Source: CALMEE01 sp041748315
GTDB taxonomy: Bacteria; Planctomycetota; Planctomycetia; Pirellulales; Pirellulaceae
Direction of reading: 5' to 3'
Length of the DNA: 16,618 nucleotides
NCBI GenBank assembly: GCA_041748315.1
Contig: JBGTDM010000401.1
Coordinates: 1 to 16,618, forward strand
Shown here: positions 6,797-13,408 of the stretch, one piece after another
Layout of the letters: every line of letters starts with the position of its first letter
Numbering within the stretch: the first letter of the stretch is position 1
The notes under the pieces: model-generated
Database searches by the model: none
What the model saw: only the letters and a program-made list of their open reading frames with translations
What the model was told of the DNA's origin: nothing
Made by a program: the position numbers and the translations under genes

Positions 6797-7408
6797 TCAC
6801 AAGGGGAGCACATCGCGAGAACTCTCCGGCGACCAATGAAATCGATAATCATCTTTCAGTTGTATTCGCGCTAACAAAATGATTTGATGGGTGTGTCCCA
6901 CAAAATGAGTGCAGGTATGTTGAATCGCTTGTAAATGCGTGACCTGAAATCCCTGTATCGTCGTCTGGGAAAGCCATTCCGTTGACCTCAAGTCTTGAAT
7001 CACCTGGATCGCGTCGTCAACGGTGTTTCGTATCAAGCTCAAGAGTTGTTCCCGAGGAACGCATTGACGTTGCTCAAATTCCGTATCGCGTTGCCGAGTA
7101 TCGGGTTGATTGCCAATTCCGCAAACCGTCCATTGACGTAGATTGCCGTTCAAATGCAGAATGAGGTTGCCAATGCTGTTTAACGATTCAGAGGGCCGCC
7201 ACCAAATTTGGTGATCGCCGAGTTGATCAATACAGTGTTCAATTTTGACTAACGATTGCCGCAGCAAATGTTGAAACTCGTGTGCACAATGTGTTGCAAG
7301 TTGTGTGAATGTTCGCTCCAGCCCAGCTTGCATGTCTTCCCTCTGGAGGACCGTCTGGTCATTGATGGATGACTTGTTTGGGACGTCGTTTGAAGGGGAG
7401 CGAGTCAT
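6797..7408 (-). CDS. DinB superfamily protein (DUF1572-like)
   Basis: This is a 203-residue protein from the ATG at 7408, preceded by AGG about 6 bases upstream. The frame continues to a TTG at 7444, which I consider less likely. The sequence reads as a four-helix DinB-type bundle. An early helix has HCAHEFQHLLRQSL, a second has IGNLILHLNGNLRQW (first metal-type histidine), and a late helix has HTCTHFVGHTHQIILLARI, where histidines spaced HxxxH complete the usual triad. DUF1572 proteins are small cytosolic DinB-fold proteins, many of unknown activity; related DinB-fold enzymes are metal-dependent thiol S-transferases. It is not obviously in an operon: the ABC operon lies about 330 bp downstream and the plus-strand DUF1080 gene is divergent upstream. 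Confidence 0.8.
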   Translation of the reverse strand: MTRSPSNDVPNKSSINDQTVLQREDMQAGLERTFTQLATHCAHEFQHLLRQSLVKIEHCIDQLGDHQIWWRPSESLNSIGNLILHLNGNLRQWTVCGIGNQPDTRQRDTEFEQRQCVPREQLLSLIRNTVDDAIQVIQDLRSTEWLSQTTIQGFQVTHLQAIQHTCTHFVGHTHQIILLARIQLKDDYRFHWSPESSRDVLPL

Positions 7409-7600
7409 CGATAACCTGTTTGACTTGAATCTGACGATCGACAATTCGTTAAGGGCCGCACACAGCCGGAACTTGCGATCCGCGTGTTAGAAAATGATCG
7501 TTTTGTTGGCCTCAACGCGTTGCCTGTGTGTGTCAATGTTCGGCAGCGCGTGCTTCAGAAAATCGTTATCCATAAGGCAAGTGAATTGCAAATCAAGTTG

Positions 7601-7609
7601 TGTTATAAT
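7601..7609 (+). promoter_or_regulatory. Extended -10 promoter for the DUF1080 gene
   Basis: TGTTATAAT is an extended -10 element: TG, one base, then the consensus TATAAT at 7604-7609. No good -35 hexamer lies 17 bases upstream, which is tolerated with an extended -10. A start near 7616 would give a leader of about 90 bases before the GTG at 7707. That leader contains a short inverted repeat, ACGGT-AG-ACCGT (7648-7659), enclosed by GATCA/TGATC (7634-7663). Confidence 0.5.
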
Positions 7610-7706
7610 GGCCCGACTCTCACAGCGGTCAGCGATCAACTTCGACGACGGTAGACCGTGATCATAGCAGAACTCACCTATCAGGACTTGAGAAAAGGAA
7701 ATAGTT

Positions 7707-9101
7707 GTGAAAATTTTGCCCCTAATTTCATTGATGCTTTCGATCTCGGGTGCATCCAGCTTTGGACTGGCAGGCGAGACTCAAACTGAAATGCTGCCGA
7801 TTCAGGAAAGCACGACGGACGCTGCGAATGCTGAAGTAGAATCGCCTCGCCCGGACGATTTTGTTCCACCTGACGGAGCAATTCAATTGTTTAACGGTGA
7901 AGACTTGACCGGATGGTACGGTCGCCGAGATATATCTCCCAAAAAATGGGAGAGTGCCGACGCCGAGACACTGGCAAAGTGGCGTGAAGAAGATCAGGCC
8001 AATATGCAAGCTCATTGGCGAGTCGAAAATGGTGAGATTGTTAATGATGGCCAAGGAGTGTTCCTCGCCACTGAAAACGAATATGGTGATTTCGAATTGT
8101 TTATTGATTACAAGACCGTTGCAAAGGCAGATAGCGGGATCTATTTAAAAGGTTGCCCTCAAGTTCAAATCTGGGACTATACCGAAGCGGGAGGAAAGTG
8201 GAATATTGGTGCTGACAAAGGCTCGGGCGGTCTATGGAATAATAGTCCTGACACACCCGGCAAAGATCCACTGGTGCTCGCTGATAAGCCCTTTGGCGAA
8301 TGGAATCGTTTTCGTATCCAGCAAATCGGACAAAGGACCAGTGTTTGGCTTAATGGGACGTTGGTCGTCGATCATGCACTGATGGAAAACTATTTTGATC
8401 GGGGGAACCCGCTCCCGGCTTCCGGCCCAATTCTACTGCAAACCCATGGTGGGGAAATTCGTTGGCGCAATATCTATGTGCGCGAAATCCCACCCGAAGA
8501 AACAGTCGAGTTACTGGCTCAAAAACATCGAGATGACCAATTCAAATCCCTGTTCAATGGCACCGATTTCTCTGGGTGGAAAGGCCCGATCGAAAACTAC
8601 GAGATCGTTGATGGAACGATTCAATGCAAGTCAGGTCAAGGTGGCACGATTTTTACCGAAGAAGAATTTGCTGATTTCGTTGTTTGTTTGCAATTCAAGC
8701 TGCCGGAAGCTGGCAATAACGGTTTGGCGATTCGATACCCGGGCGAGGGAGATACCGCGTATGTAGGCATGTGCGAATTGCAGGTCTTGGATGCCAACTA
8801 TCCAGGTCAACTTGACCCACGACAAGTCCATGGCTCGGCCTATGGCATGGTTGCCGCCAAAACCGGCTTTCTTCGTTCCCCGGGCGAATGGAACTTCCAA
8901 GCCGTCACCGTCAAAGGCTCGACGATATTGGTCGAACTCAATGGAACTGTAATCCTGGACTGTGACCTGAGCCAAGTGACGGATTTCATGGGTGATCGTG
9001 CGTACGCAGGCAAAGACCGAACCTCGGGACATTTTGGATTCGCCGGTCATAATGATCCAGTTCAATTCCGTGACATTTGGATTAAGCGACTTGAGGAGTA
9101 A
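7707..9101 (+). CDS. Secreted protein with two DUF1080 (3-keto-disaccharide hydrolase) domains
   Basis: This is a 464-residue protein starting at GTG 7707, with AAAAGGAA upstream (7694-7701). A signal peptide covers about residues 1-23 (hydrophobic core LPLISLMLSISG, likely cleavage near GLAG-E). Two lectin-like jelly-roll DUF1080 domains follow: about 57-262, opening with IQLFNGEDLTGW, and about 277-463, opening with FKSLFNGTDFSGW. Both carry the family features: an ENGEIV/DGTIQ strand, a GIYLKG or GLAIRY segment, and closing IRWRNIYVREI and VQFRDIWIKRL strands. DUF1080 proteins are abundant in planctomycetes, and some members cleave 3-keto-glycosides, so a role in extracellular or periplasmic sugar degradation is likely. 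The specific substrate is unknown. The first domain is longer, with an inserted helical segment (about 75-95). The downstream SRPBCC gene starts 9 bp after the stop and is probably co-transcribed. Confidence 0.9.
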   Translation: MKILPLISLMLSISGASSFGLAGETQTEMLPIQESTTDAANAEVESPRPDDFVPPDGAIQLFNGEDLTGWYGRRDISPKKWESADAETLAKWREEDQANMQAHWRVENGEIVNDGQGVFLATENEYGDFELFIDYKTVAKADSGIYLKGCPQVQIWDYTEAGGKWNIGADKGSGGLWNNSPDTPGKDPLVLADKPFGEWNRFRIQQIGQRTSVWLNGTLVVDHALMENYFDRGNPLPASGPILLQTHGGEIRWRNIYVREIPPEETVELLAQKHRDDQFKSLFNGTDFSGWKGPIENYEIVDGTIQCKSGQGGTIFTEEEFADFVVCLQFKLPEAGNNGLAIRYPGEGDTAYVGMCELQVLDANYPGQLDPRQVHGSAYGMVAAKTGFLRSPGEWNFQAVTVKGSTILVELNGTVILDCDLSQVTDFMGDRAYAGKDRTSGHFGFAGHNDPVQFRDIWIKRLEE

Positions 9102-9110
9102 TCTGAAATC

Positions 9111-9731
9111 ATGTTTCGACTTTTTCTTCGCGTTCTAACAGCCTTTCTGGCCTTGATCGGGATCGTGCTTTTGATCGGGTGTTTACTTCCGCGCAACTAT
9201 GCCATCGAAACGTCGGTCATTATCGAGGCACCCTCAGAAAAGGTCTTCCCATTGATTAATGAACTACGGAAATGGGAGAGCTGGTCTCCCATTAGCGAGG
9301 AGAGAATTCAAGGGCTCACGGCCAATTTTAGCGGCGCGGATGCAGGCGAGGGTGCGATTCAAACTTGGAGCGAATCTCGTGGCGATGGGAAAATGTGGAT
9401 TGTGAACAGCCAACCGAATCATGCAATCGAATATCGCTGGCGATTTGCCAACTTTCCTGAACTTGTCGGGACCTTTCGGTTCGAAAGCGAACCAAATCAA
9501 AGTCACTCCCCCCTGGTCCAACTAAATCGTAATGACGATCAAGACCAATCGCAGTCCCAGAATGCCCCTGCCAGCGGGGCTGATTTCTGCAAAGTCACCT
9601 GGTCTTCATCAGGTCGACTACCCAGTGGGCCGTTTTACGGTTTTTTCGGTCTGATTTTTGAAAATGCGATGAATCGAGAATATGCAGCAAGTCTTCAACG
9701 ACTCAAACATATCGTCGAGGCGTCCAATTAA
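9111..9731 (+). CDS. Membrane-anchored SRPBCC (START/polyketide-cyclase-like) protein
   Basis: This is a 206-residue protein. One N-terminal helix (about 5-25, FLRVLTAFLALIGIVLLIGC) anchors it. The soluble part starts with YAIETSVIIEAPSEKVFPLI and then ELRKWESWSP, the standard opening of the SRPBCC/Bet v 1-like fold in which a helix follows the first strand and a W-x-x-W-P turn comes next. It continues with VNSQPNHAIEYRWRF and ends in a long C-terminal helix (FENAMNREYAASLQRLKHIV). Members bind hydrophobic ligands or act as cyclases, but the ligand is unpredictable. GAGGAG (9093-9098) lies just before the upstream stop and 12 bases before this ATG, so translation is probably linked to the DUF1080 gene. 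A polar, Asn/Asp/Gln/Ser-rich insertion (about 125-160) looks like a disordered loop. Confidence 0.85.
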   Translation: MFRLFLRVLTAFLALIGIVLLIGCLLPRNYAIETSVIIEAPSEKVFPLINELRKWESWSPISEERIQGLTANFSGADAGEGAIQTWSESRGDGKMWIVNSQPNHAIEYRWRFANFPELVGTFRFESEPNQSHSPLVQLNRNDDQDQSQSQNAPASGADFCKVTWSSSGRLPSGPFYGFFGLIFENAMNREYAASLQRLKHIVEASN

Positions 9732-9741
9732 GACAATTGCC

Positions 9742-9755
9742 AGCGATTCGTCGCT
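9742..9755. terminator. Short hairpin after the SRPBCC gene
   Basis: AGCGA-TTCG-TCGCT is a 5-bp stem with a TTCG loop starting 11 bases after the SRPBCC stop. A second hairpin with the same stem, AGCGA-TCTA-TCGCT (9856-9869), overlaps the stop codon of the convergent HPF gene, and CAATC-AC-GATTG lies between (9772-9783). They probably serve as ends for the converging transcripts, but none is followed by a T-tract, so the terminator call is tentative. Confidence 0.3.
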
Positions 9756-9861
9756 TCTAGGGTTCGATCCCCAATCACGATTGTTCAATTCTGGTTATCG
9801 GTCTTGAGTGGCAAATCTCTCGCCGTCGATCAGACCGTTCAACAGGTGTATTGTCAGCGAT

Positions 9862-10179
9862 CTATCGCTCGCCAAGTTTACCCAACGTCGATTCAATCAA
9901 TTGTTGCATCTTTCCGACCGCGCCTCGCAACGCCTGATCGATCGTTTGACCATCATCACTCGTCGACACCGGTTGCATTCCATTAAGCCGCACCTCGAGT
10001 AAACACCGTTTGTCATCGACTCCGCCTTTTGCGCGACTGTTTTCATCTCGTAACTGAACCTCGACACGAGAAATCCGACTGGCGAATCGATCGAGTTTGT
10101 CCTCGAGGTATGTGGTCGTACTGCGAATTAACTCTTCGTTCGCGTCGGTATGATTGTCAGTATTGATTTGAATTTGCAT
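9862..10179 (-). CDS. hpf: Ribosome hibernation-promoting factor, short HPF/RaiA (S30EA) family
   Basis: This is a 105-residue protein with the single HPF/RaiA beta-alpha-beta-beta-beta-alpha domain. It starts MQIQINTDNHTDANEELI, where family members have a first strand followed by a helix. It continues YLEDKLDRFASRISRVEVQLRDEN and KRCLLEVRLNGMQPV, and ends with DQALRGAVGKMQQLIESTLGKL. The protein binds the 30S subunit where tRNA and mRNA would sit, inactivating ribosomes in stationary phase or stress. The C-terminal dimerisation domain of long HPF is absent. It is alone on its strand: the plus-strand SRPBCC gene converges on it, and the ion channel stops 398 bp upstream. A -10-like TACAAT (10219-10214) lies about 35 bases before the ATG, and a 16-bp palindrome lies further upstream. 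Confidence 0.85.
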   Translation of the reverse strand: MQIQINTDNHTDANEELIRSTTTYLEDKLDRFASRISRVEVQLRDENSRAKGGVDDKRCLLEVRLNGMQPVSTSDDGQTIDQALRGAVGKMQQLIESTLGKLGER

Positions 10180-10283
10180 TTAAGGGATACCTCGAACCTG
10201 AATGGATGTGGCGATTGTAGCTTGACGAGTACAACAAAAGCGATCGCGGAAACTCCAAATCCAACGCATTGCTCTAACTCGAC

Positions 10284-10299
10284 AAATCGAATTCGATTT
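10284..10299. promoter_or_regulatory. Perfect 16-bp palindrome upstream of hpf
   Basis: AAATCGAATTCGATTT is fully self-complementary and lies about 105 bp upstream of the hpf ATG. An 8-bp half-site is rare enough to be notable in a window this size but not decisive. It would suit a dimeric transcription factor. The hairpin CCGGT-GCCA-ACCGG lies 7 bp further upstream (10307-10320). Confidence 0.3.
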
Positions 10300-10438
10300 T
10301 GATAAACCGGTGCCAACCGGGGTCGAAAGAGCCGATCAAAGCATCTTCAACGCCACTGCGATCACCTTGTTGTACGTCGTTCTAACTCGAGCGTTTGTTG
10401 AAATCATCATACCATTATTTTGATAATCTCTAAAGCGG

Positions 10439-10479
10439 TGACCGGAACAACAAGATTCAACGAATAGCCACCGGTCACA
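10439..10479 (-). terminator. Inverted repeat downstream of the ion channel gene
   Basis: GTGACCGG (10439-10446) and CCGGTCAC (10472-10479) are perfect 8-bp arms separated by 25 bases, about 100 bp after the channel stop on the minus strand. The loop is long and no T-tract follows directly, so a role in transcript ending is a guess; an operator is also possible. Confidence 0.25.
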
Positions 10480-10577
10480 ATTGTCTGAAAGACATCTTTC
10501 TCACGAAGCGATAAGCAGAGTTATTCTGGGCAGTGTGCCGTGTGATTGCTTACGAAAAAAAGTCGATTAAATGCCGC

Positions 10578-11402
10578 TCAAGTTTCATTGCGCTCATTGA
10601 TCTTGCTCTCCAAAAGCGTTTGAATCTCGTTGAGTTGTTTTTGGAGTTGATCGATTTTGACTTCAATTTCATCATTATTATCCATGGTCATTTCATCGAC
10701 GAACACTGCGTTTGCGAGTGACAAGCCAAAAATTCCACCCAGTAACACGACCAATGAAAAGTACAGGCGTGTAAAAGTAATGATCGCGCCACTACTCAAC
10801 TGCGGACTTGTAGCCCCAGACTCCTTAATTGACCGGGCAATTTCTGCTGGTATTTCGTTCCAGCCCTCGACGGTAAACATTTGAAAAATGGAGTACACGG
10901 CGGTCAATGGATCGCCAAAATACTCAGGTGATAGTTCGCTATAGAAATGGCAAGTAATGATCGCCAACAAGAAATTGAAGAACGCCAGCACAATCAACAC
11001 CAAGAACGATGCTTTTAAGGCCCGACCTAACCCCGAAAGAATTTTTTCTATATGTGGGACAAATTGAAAAAATCGAAGCAACCTGGCCAAACGCAACAGT
11101 CGCAACAGCAATAAGAACGAAGTATCGGGAAGGGGAACAATGCCAACCAATAGCGAAGGGAGGCTACCCACGATGAGCACGAAATCAAACCGATTCCACC
11201 CTTGTTTAAAATATTTCCTGGCGCCAAAAGTTTGAATTTTTACCGTTGCTTCCAAAACAAAGAACACGGTGAACAACTTGTCCAGAAATTCCAAAAGCCA
11301 GTCCCCTCGGTAGCCTGGAAAATACATCCAGGTGATGACAGTCGCGTTAGCCACAATCACCAGCATCACAATGAGCTCAGAACAAAATATTCGCCGAAGC
11401 AT
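10578..11402 (-). CDS. Voltage-gated cation channel, single-domain bacterial Nav/Cav type
   Basis: This is a 274-residue protein with the six-helix Ion_trans layout: S1 about 8-28, S2 about 36-57 with a conserved acidic residue, S3 about 70-90, S4 about 96-112, S5 about 128-152, pore loop about 165-183, S6 about 205-237. S4 carries arginines every third residue (R101, R104, R107, R110), the classic voltage sensor. The selectivity filter reads TVEGWNE (T177-E183), with the E179 ring expected in the tetramer. The C-terminus (about 244-272, IEVKIDQLQKQLNEIQTLLE) is a heptad coiled coil like the tetramerising tail of NaChBac/NavAb. The start ATG has AGGAAG 6 bases upstream. Glycine after the filter glutamate, unlike serine in NaChBac/NavAb, recalls eukaryotic calcium-channel repeats, so ion preference is open. 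It lies 105 bp after crcB on the same strand. Confidence 0.93.
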   Translation of the reverse strand: MLRRIFCSELIVMLVIVANATVITWMYFPGYRGDWLLEFLDKLFTVFFVLEATVKIQTFGARKYFKQGWNRFDFVLIVGSLPSLLVGIVPLPDTSFLLLLRLLRLARLLRFFQFVPHIEKILSGLGRALKASFLVLIVLAFFNFLLAIITCHFYSELSPEYFGDPLTAVYSIFQMFTVEGWNEIPAEIARSIKESGATSPQLSSGAIITFTRLYFSLVVLLGGIFGLSLANAVFVDEMTMDNNDEIEVKIDQLQKQLNEIQTLLESKINERNET

Positions 11403-11507
11403 GTTATACTTCCTTGTCGACCGGTAGTTTCATTAATGTATCTAACTCAATCGGCTGAAACTGTCGTCTGGACGCCGATGCGCAAGTACGAGTGGGGACA
11501 CAACTAT

Positions 11508-11915
11508 CTATGAATCAATCGAGCGGGTATGACCAGCGGCACTCATAAAACTGGCCAGGATAAACCCAGTCCATGCCGCGAGGAGCGAGCCGCCAACATT
11601 TGCCAGAACATTCAGGATCAAATACTCGTATTTGGCATCGTTAGCGAATCGCAATGTTTCGGCACTGAAAGCCGAAAACGTTGTCAACGAACCCAAGATC
11701 CCGATTGCCAAGAACACGAATACTCGGCTATTCGAGTGCCATCCCACACCCAGCAACAGCCCCATCAAAAAGCAGCCAAGCAGATTGACGCTCAATGTAC
11801 CCCATGGAAACCCTGTGCCAAACCTACTGAGAAGTGCACTACTGATCAAATAGCGACTGACTGCACCGATCGATCCACCGACTCCAATCAACACGATTTT
11901 CCAAAATTCACTCAT
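11508..11915 (-). CDS. crcB: Fluoride channel CrcB/Fluc
   Basis: This is a 135-residue protein from the ATG at 11915. The frame is open upstream to 12077, but that extension overlaps asnS and is not part of the family. Four transmembrane helices carry the family motifs: GVGGSIGAVSRYLIS (first helix, with the GxxGAxxRY pattern), NLLGCFLMGLLLG (second, including the channel-lining Asn), GILGSLTTFSAFS (third, with the TTFS break that coordinates the central sodium and the phenylalanines of the pore), and a fourth near LANVGGSLLAAWTGFILA. Fluc proteins are dual-topology dimers that export fluoride and protect enolase and pyrophosphatase. The gene starts 14 bp after the asnS stop, so it is probably transcribed with asnS. 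No fluoride riboswitch is apparent nearby. Confidence 0.93.
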   Translation of the reverse strand: MSEFWKIVLIGVGGSIGAVSRYLISSALLSRFGTGFPWGTLSVNLLGCFLMGLLLGVGWHSNSRVFVFLAIGILGSLTTFSAFSAETLRFANDAKYEYLILNVLANVGGSLLAAWTGFILASFMSAAGHTRSIDS

Positions 11916-11929
11916 GGCCCCAGACCGGT

Positions 11930-13324
11930 TTAAAACTCTGCATTCCCGGGAAATCGCGGGAACGGGATGACATCTCGGATGTTTGTCATCCCGGTCACAA
12001 ATTGAACGACCCGTTCCAGTCCCAGGCCAAAACCAGCATGAGGGACCGTGCCAAATCGGCGCAGATCCAAATACCACCAGTAGTCTTGTGAATTTAAACC
12101 GGTTTCCTGCATTCGCAACTCTAATTGATCCAGTCGATGTTCACGTTGACTGCCTCCGATGATCTCGCCAACTTTGGGAACAAGCACATCCATCCCGCGC
12201 ACCGTCTTTTCATCATCGTTGCAGTACATGTAAAACGGCTTAATCTTTCGCGGGTAGTTGAACAGGATCACGGGCGACTTGAAGTGCTCCTCAGTCAAAA
12301 ATCGCTCATGTTCGCTCTGTAGATCGATCCCCCAGTCGATCGGAAACTGAAAGTCCCGACCCGATGCTTGAAGAATTTCGATGGCTTGCGTGTAAGGAAC
12401 GCGTTTGAATTCGGAGTCTAAAATACCTTGCAGCGTCTCAAGGATTGTAGAGTCGACACGCAGGTTCAAGAACTCCATATCCTCCTGATTTCGTTCCAGG
12501 GTATCCGCAAAAATCCGTTTTAGGAATTTTTCTGCCAAGTCCATGTTGTCATCGAGATCATAAAACGCCATTTCCGGCTCGATCATCCAGAATTCGGCCA
12601 AGTGGCGGGACGTGTTCGAACGCTCGGCGCGAAATGTAGGGCCGAACGTATAGATTTTGCCGAGTGCCGAAGCATACGTCTCTCCCTCCAATTGACCGCT
12701 CACCGTCAAGTAGGTTGGACGTTCAAAAAAATCTTGCTGAAAGTCAATGTTCCCTTCGTCGGAGCGCGGTGGGTTGCCGAGGTTCAGCGTGGTCACCTGA
12801 AACATTTCGCCGGCACCTTCGCAATCACTGGCGGTGATAATTGGCGTATGAACATACAGGAACCCGTGTTCTTGAAAGAACTGATGAATGGAGTTGCAGA
12901 TGCTGTTTCGAACTCGCGCAACCGCGCCCAGCGCATTCGTTCGTGGCCGTAAATGAGCCCATTCGCGTAGCTTCTCAAACGAGTGTCGTTTTTTTTGCAA
13001 TGGGTACTCATCGGGATCAGCCCAACCATACACGCCGATCTCACTTGCGTGAATTTCGGTGGCTTGTCCCTCGCCCTGCGATTCGATTATTTCGCCAACC
13101 ACGAAAATGCTGCATCCCGCGGTCAATCGCCTGAGTTCAGCTTCGTAATTGTCAAGTGTGTTGGGAGCAATCACTTGAATATTGGACATGCAAGTTCCGT
13201 CATTGACCTCGATGAAACTGAAACCTGCCTTGGAATCGCGCCTCGTTCGTACCCAGCCTTCCAGTTTGACCGATAAACCGATAGATTTTGTCTCTCTTGC
13301 TCGTGCAACCGAAAGTTTTTGCAT
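11930..13324 (-). CDS. asnS: Asparaginyl-tRNA synthetase
   Basis: This is a 464-residue protein from the ATG at 13324. An upstream in-frame start at 13369 adds a hydrophobic run foreign to the family and was rejected. The N-terminal OB-fold anticodon-binding domain (about 17-105) contains KLEGWVRTRRDSKAGFSFIE. The class II catalytic domain follows, with motif 2 at FRAERSNTSRHLAEFWMIE (about 231-249), where the NTSRHLAEF form marks AsnRS rather than AspRS, and motif 3 at GLGLERVVQFVTGM (about 433-446) followed by the usual IRDVIPFPR end. Length matches the bacterial enzyme (about 465). It charges tRNA-Asn with asparagine in the cytosol. A promoter with a 17-base spacer lies just upstream and predicts a very short leader. 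crcB follows by 14 bp. Confidence 0.96.
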   Translation of the reverse strand: MQKLSVARARETKSIGLSVKLEGWVRTRRDSKAGFSFIEVNDGTCMSNIQVIAPNTLDNYEAELRRLTAGCSIFVVGEIIESQGEGQATEIHASEIGVYGWADPDEYPLQKKRHSFEKLREWAHLRPRTNALGAVARVRNSICNSIHQFFQEHGFLYVHTPIITASDCEGAGEMFQVTTLNLGNPPRSDEGNIDFQQDFFERPTYLTVSGQLEGETYASALGKIYTFGPTFRAERSNTSRHLAEFWMIEPEMAFYDLDDNMDLAEKFLKRIFADTLERNQEDMEFLNLRVDSTILETLQGILDSEFKRVPYTQAIEILQASGRDFQFPIDWGIDLQSEHERFLTEEHFKSPVILFNYPRKIKPFYMYCNDDEKTVRGMDVLVPKVGEIIGGSQREHRLDQLELRMQETGLNSQDYWWYLDLRRFGTVPHAGFGLGLERVVQFVTGMTNIRDVIPFPRFPGNAEF

Positions 13325-13337
13325 TGAAATCTGGCGA

Positions 13338-13366
13338 ATAATAAGTTTTAGAAGTAGTAAAAGCAA
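13338..13366 (-). promoter_or_regulatory. Candidate sigma-70-type promoter for asnS
   Basis: On the minus strand TTGCTT (13366-13361), a 17-base spacer and TATTAT (13343-13338) form a good sigma-70-like promoter. The start would be near 13331, leaving about 7 bases before the ATG at 13324. That short leader fits the absence of a Shine-Dalgarno site. Confidence 0.45.
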
Positions 13367-13408
13367 CAAGCCGCGACTGGACGATAGCGGACTGCTTTGA
13401 TCAACCGC

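Larger units (their letters stand above)
10180..10577. other. Intergenic region upstream of hpf with several inverted repeats
   Basis: No gene is supported in these 398 bp. The region contains a -10-like TACAAT for hpf (minus strand, 10219-10214), a perfect 16-bp palindrome (10284-10299), a hairpin CCGGT-GCCA-ACCGG (10307-10320), an 8-bp inverted repeat GTGACCGG/CCGGTCAC (10439-10446 and 10472-10479) and a small GTCT-GAA-AGAC hairpin (10484-10494). The last two follow the ion-channel stop on the minus strand and may be 3-prime-end structures of that transcript. The 10284-10320 elements are closer to hpf and may be regulatory. Confidence 0.5.

Noticed and set aside
9756..9790. GGGTTCGATCCCC resembles the T-arm of a tRNA
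   Set aside because: Only three stem pairs form, no D-arm or anticodon arm lies upstream (that is SRPBCC coding sequence), and no matching acceptor strand or CCA is present.
10128..10316. 62-codon minus-strand frame overlapping the hpf start
   Set aside because: It overlaps the palindrome and promoter region, has no domain, and shares its 3-prime part with hpf in another frame.
11403..12000. Fluoride riboswitch near crcB
   Set aside because: I looked for a pseudoknot-type leader before crcB; only 14 bp separate it from asnS and nothing resembling the motif is visible.
11916..12077. N-terminal extension of crcB to 12077
   Set aside because: The extension overlaps asnS coding sequence, is rich in Cys, Trp and Pro unlike the family, and the ATG at 11915 gives the normal CrcB length.
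13325..13369. N-terminal extension of asnS beginning with a run of leucines
   Set aside because: AsnRS is cytosolic and starts close to the OB-fold; the extension overlaps the best promoter, and the ATG at 13324 gives the standard length.
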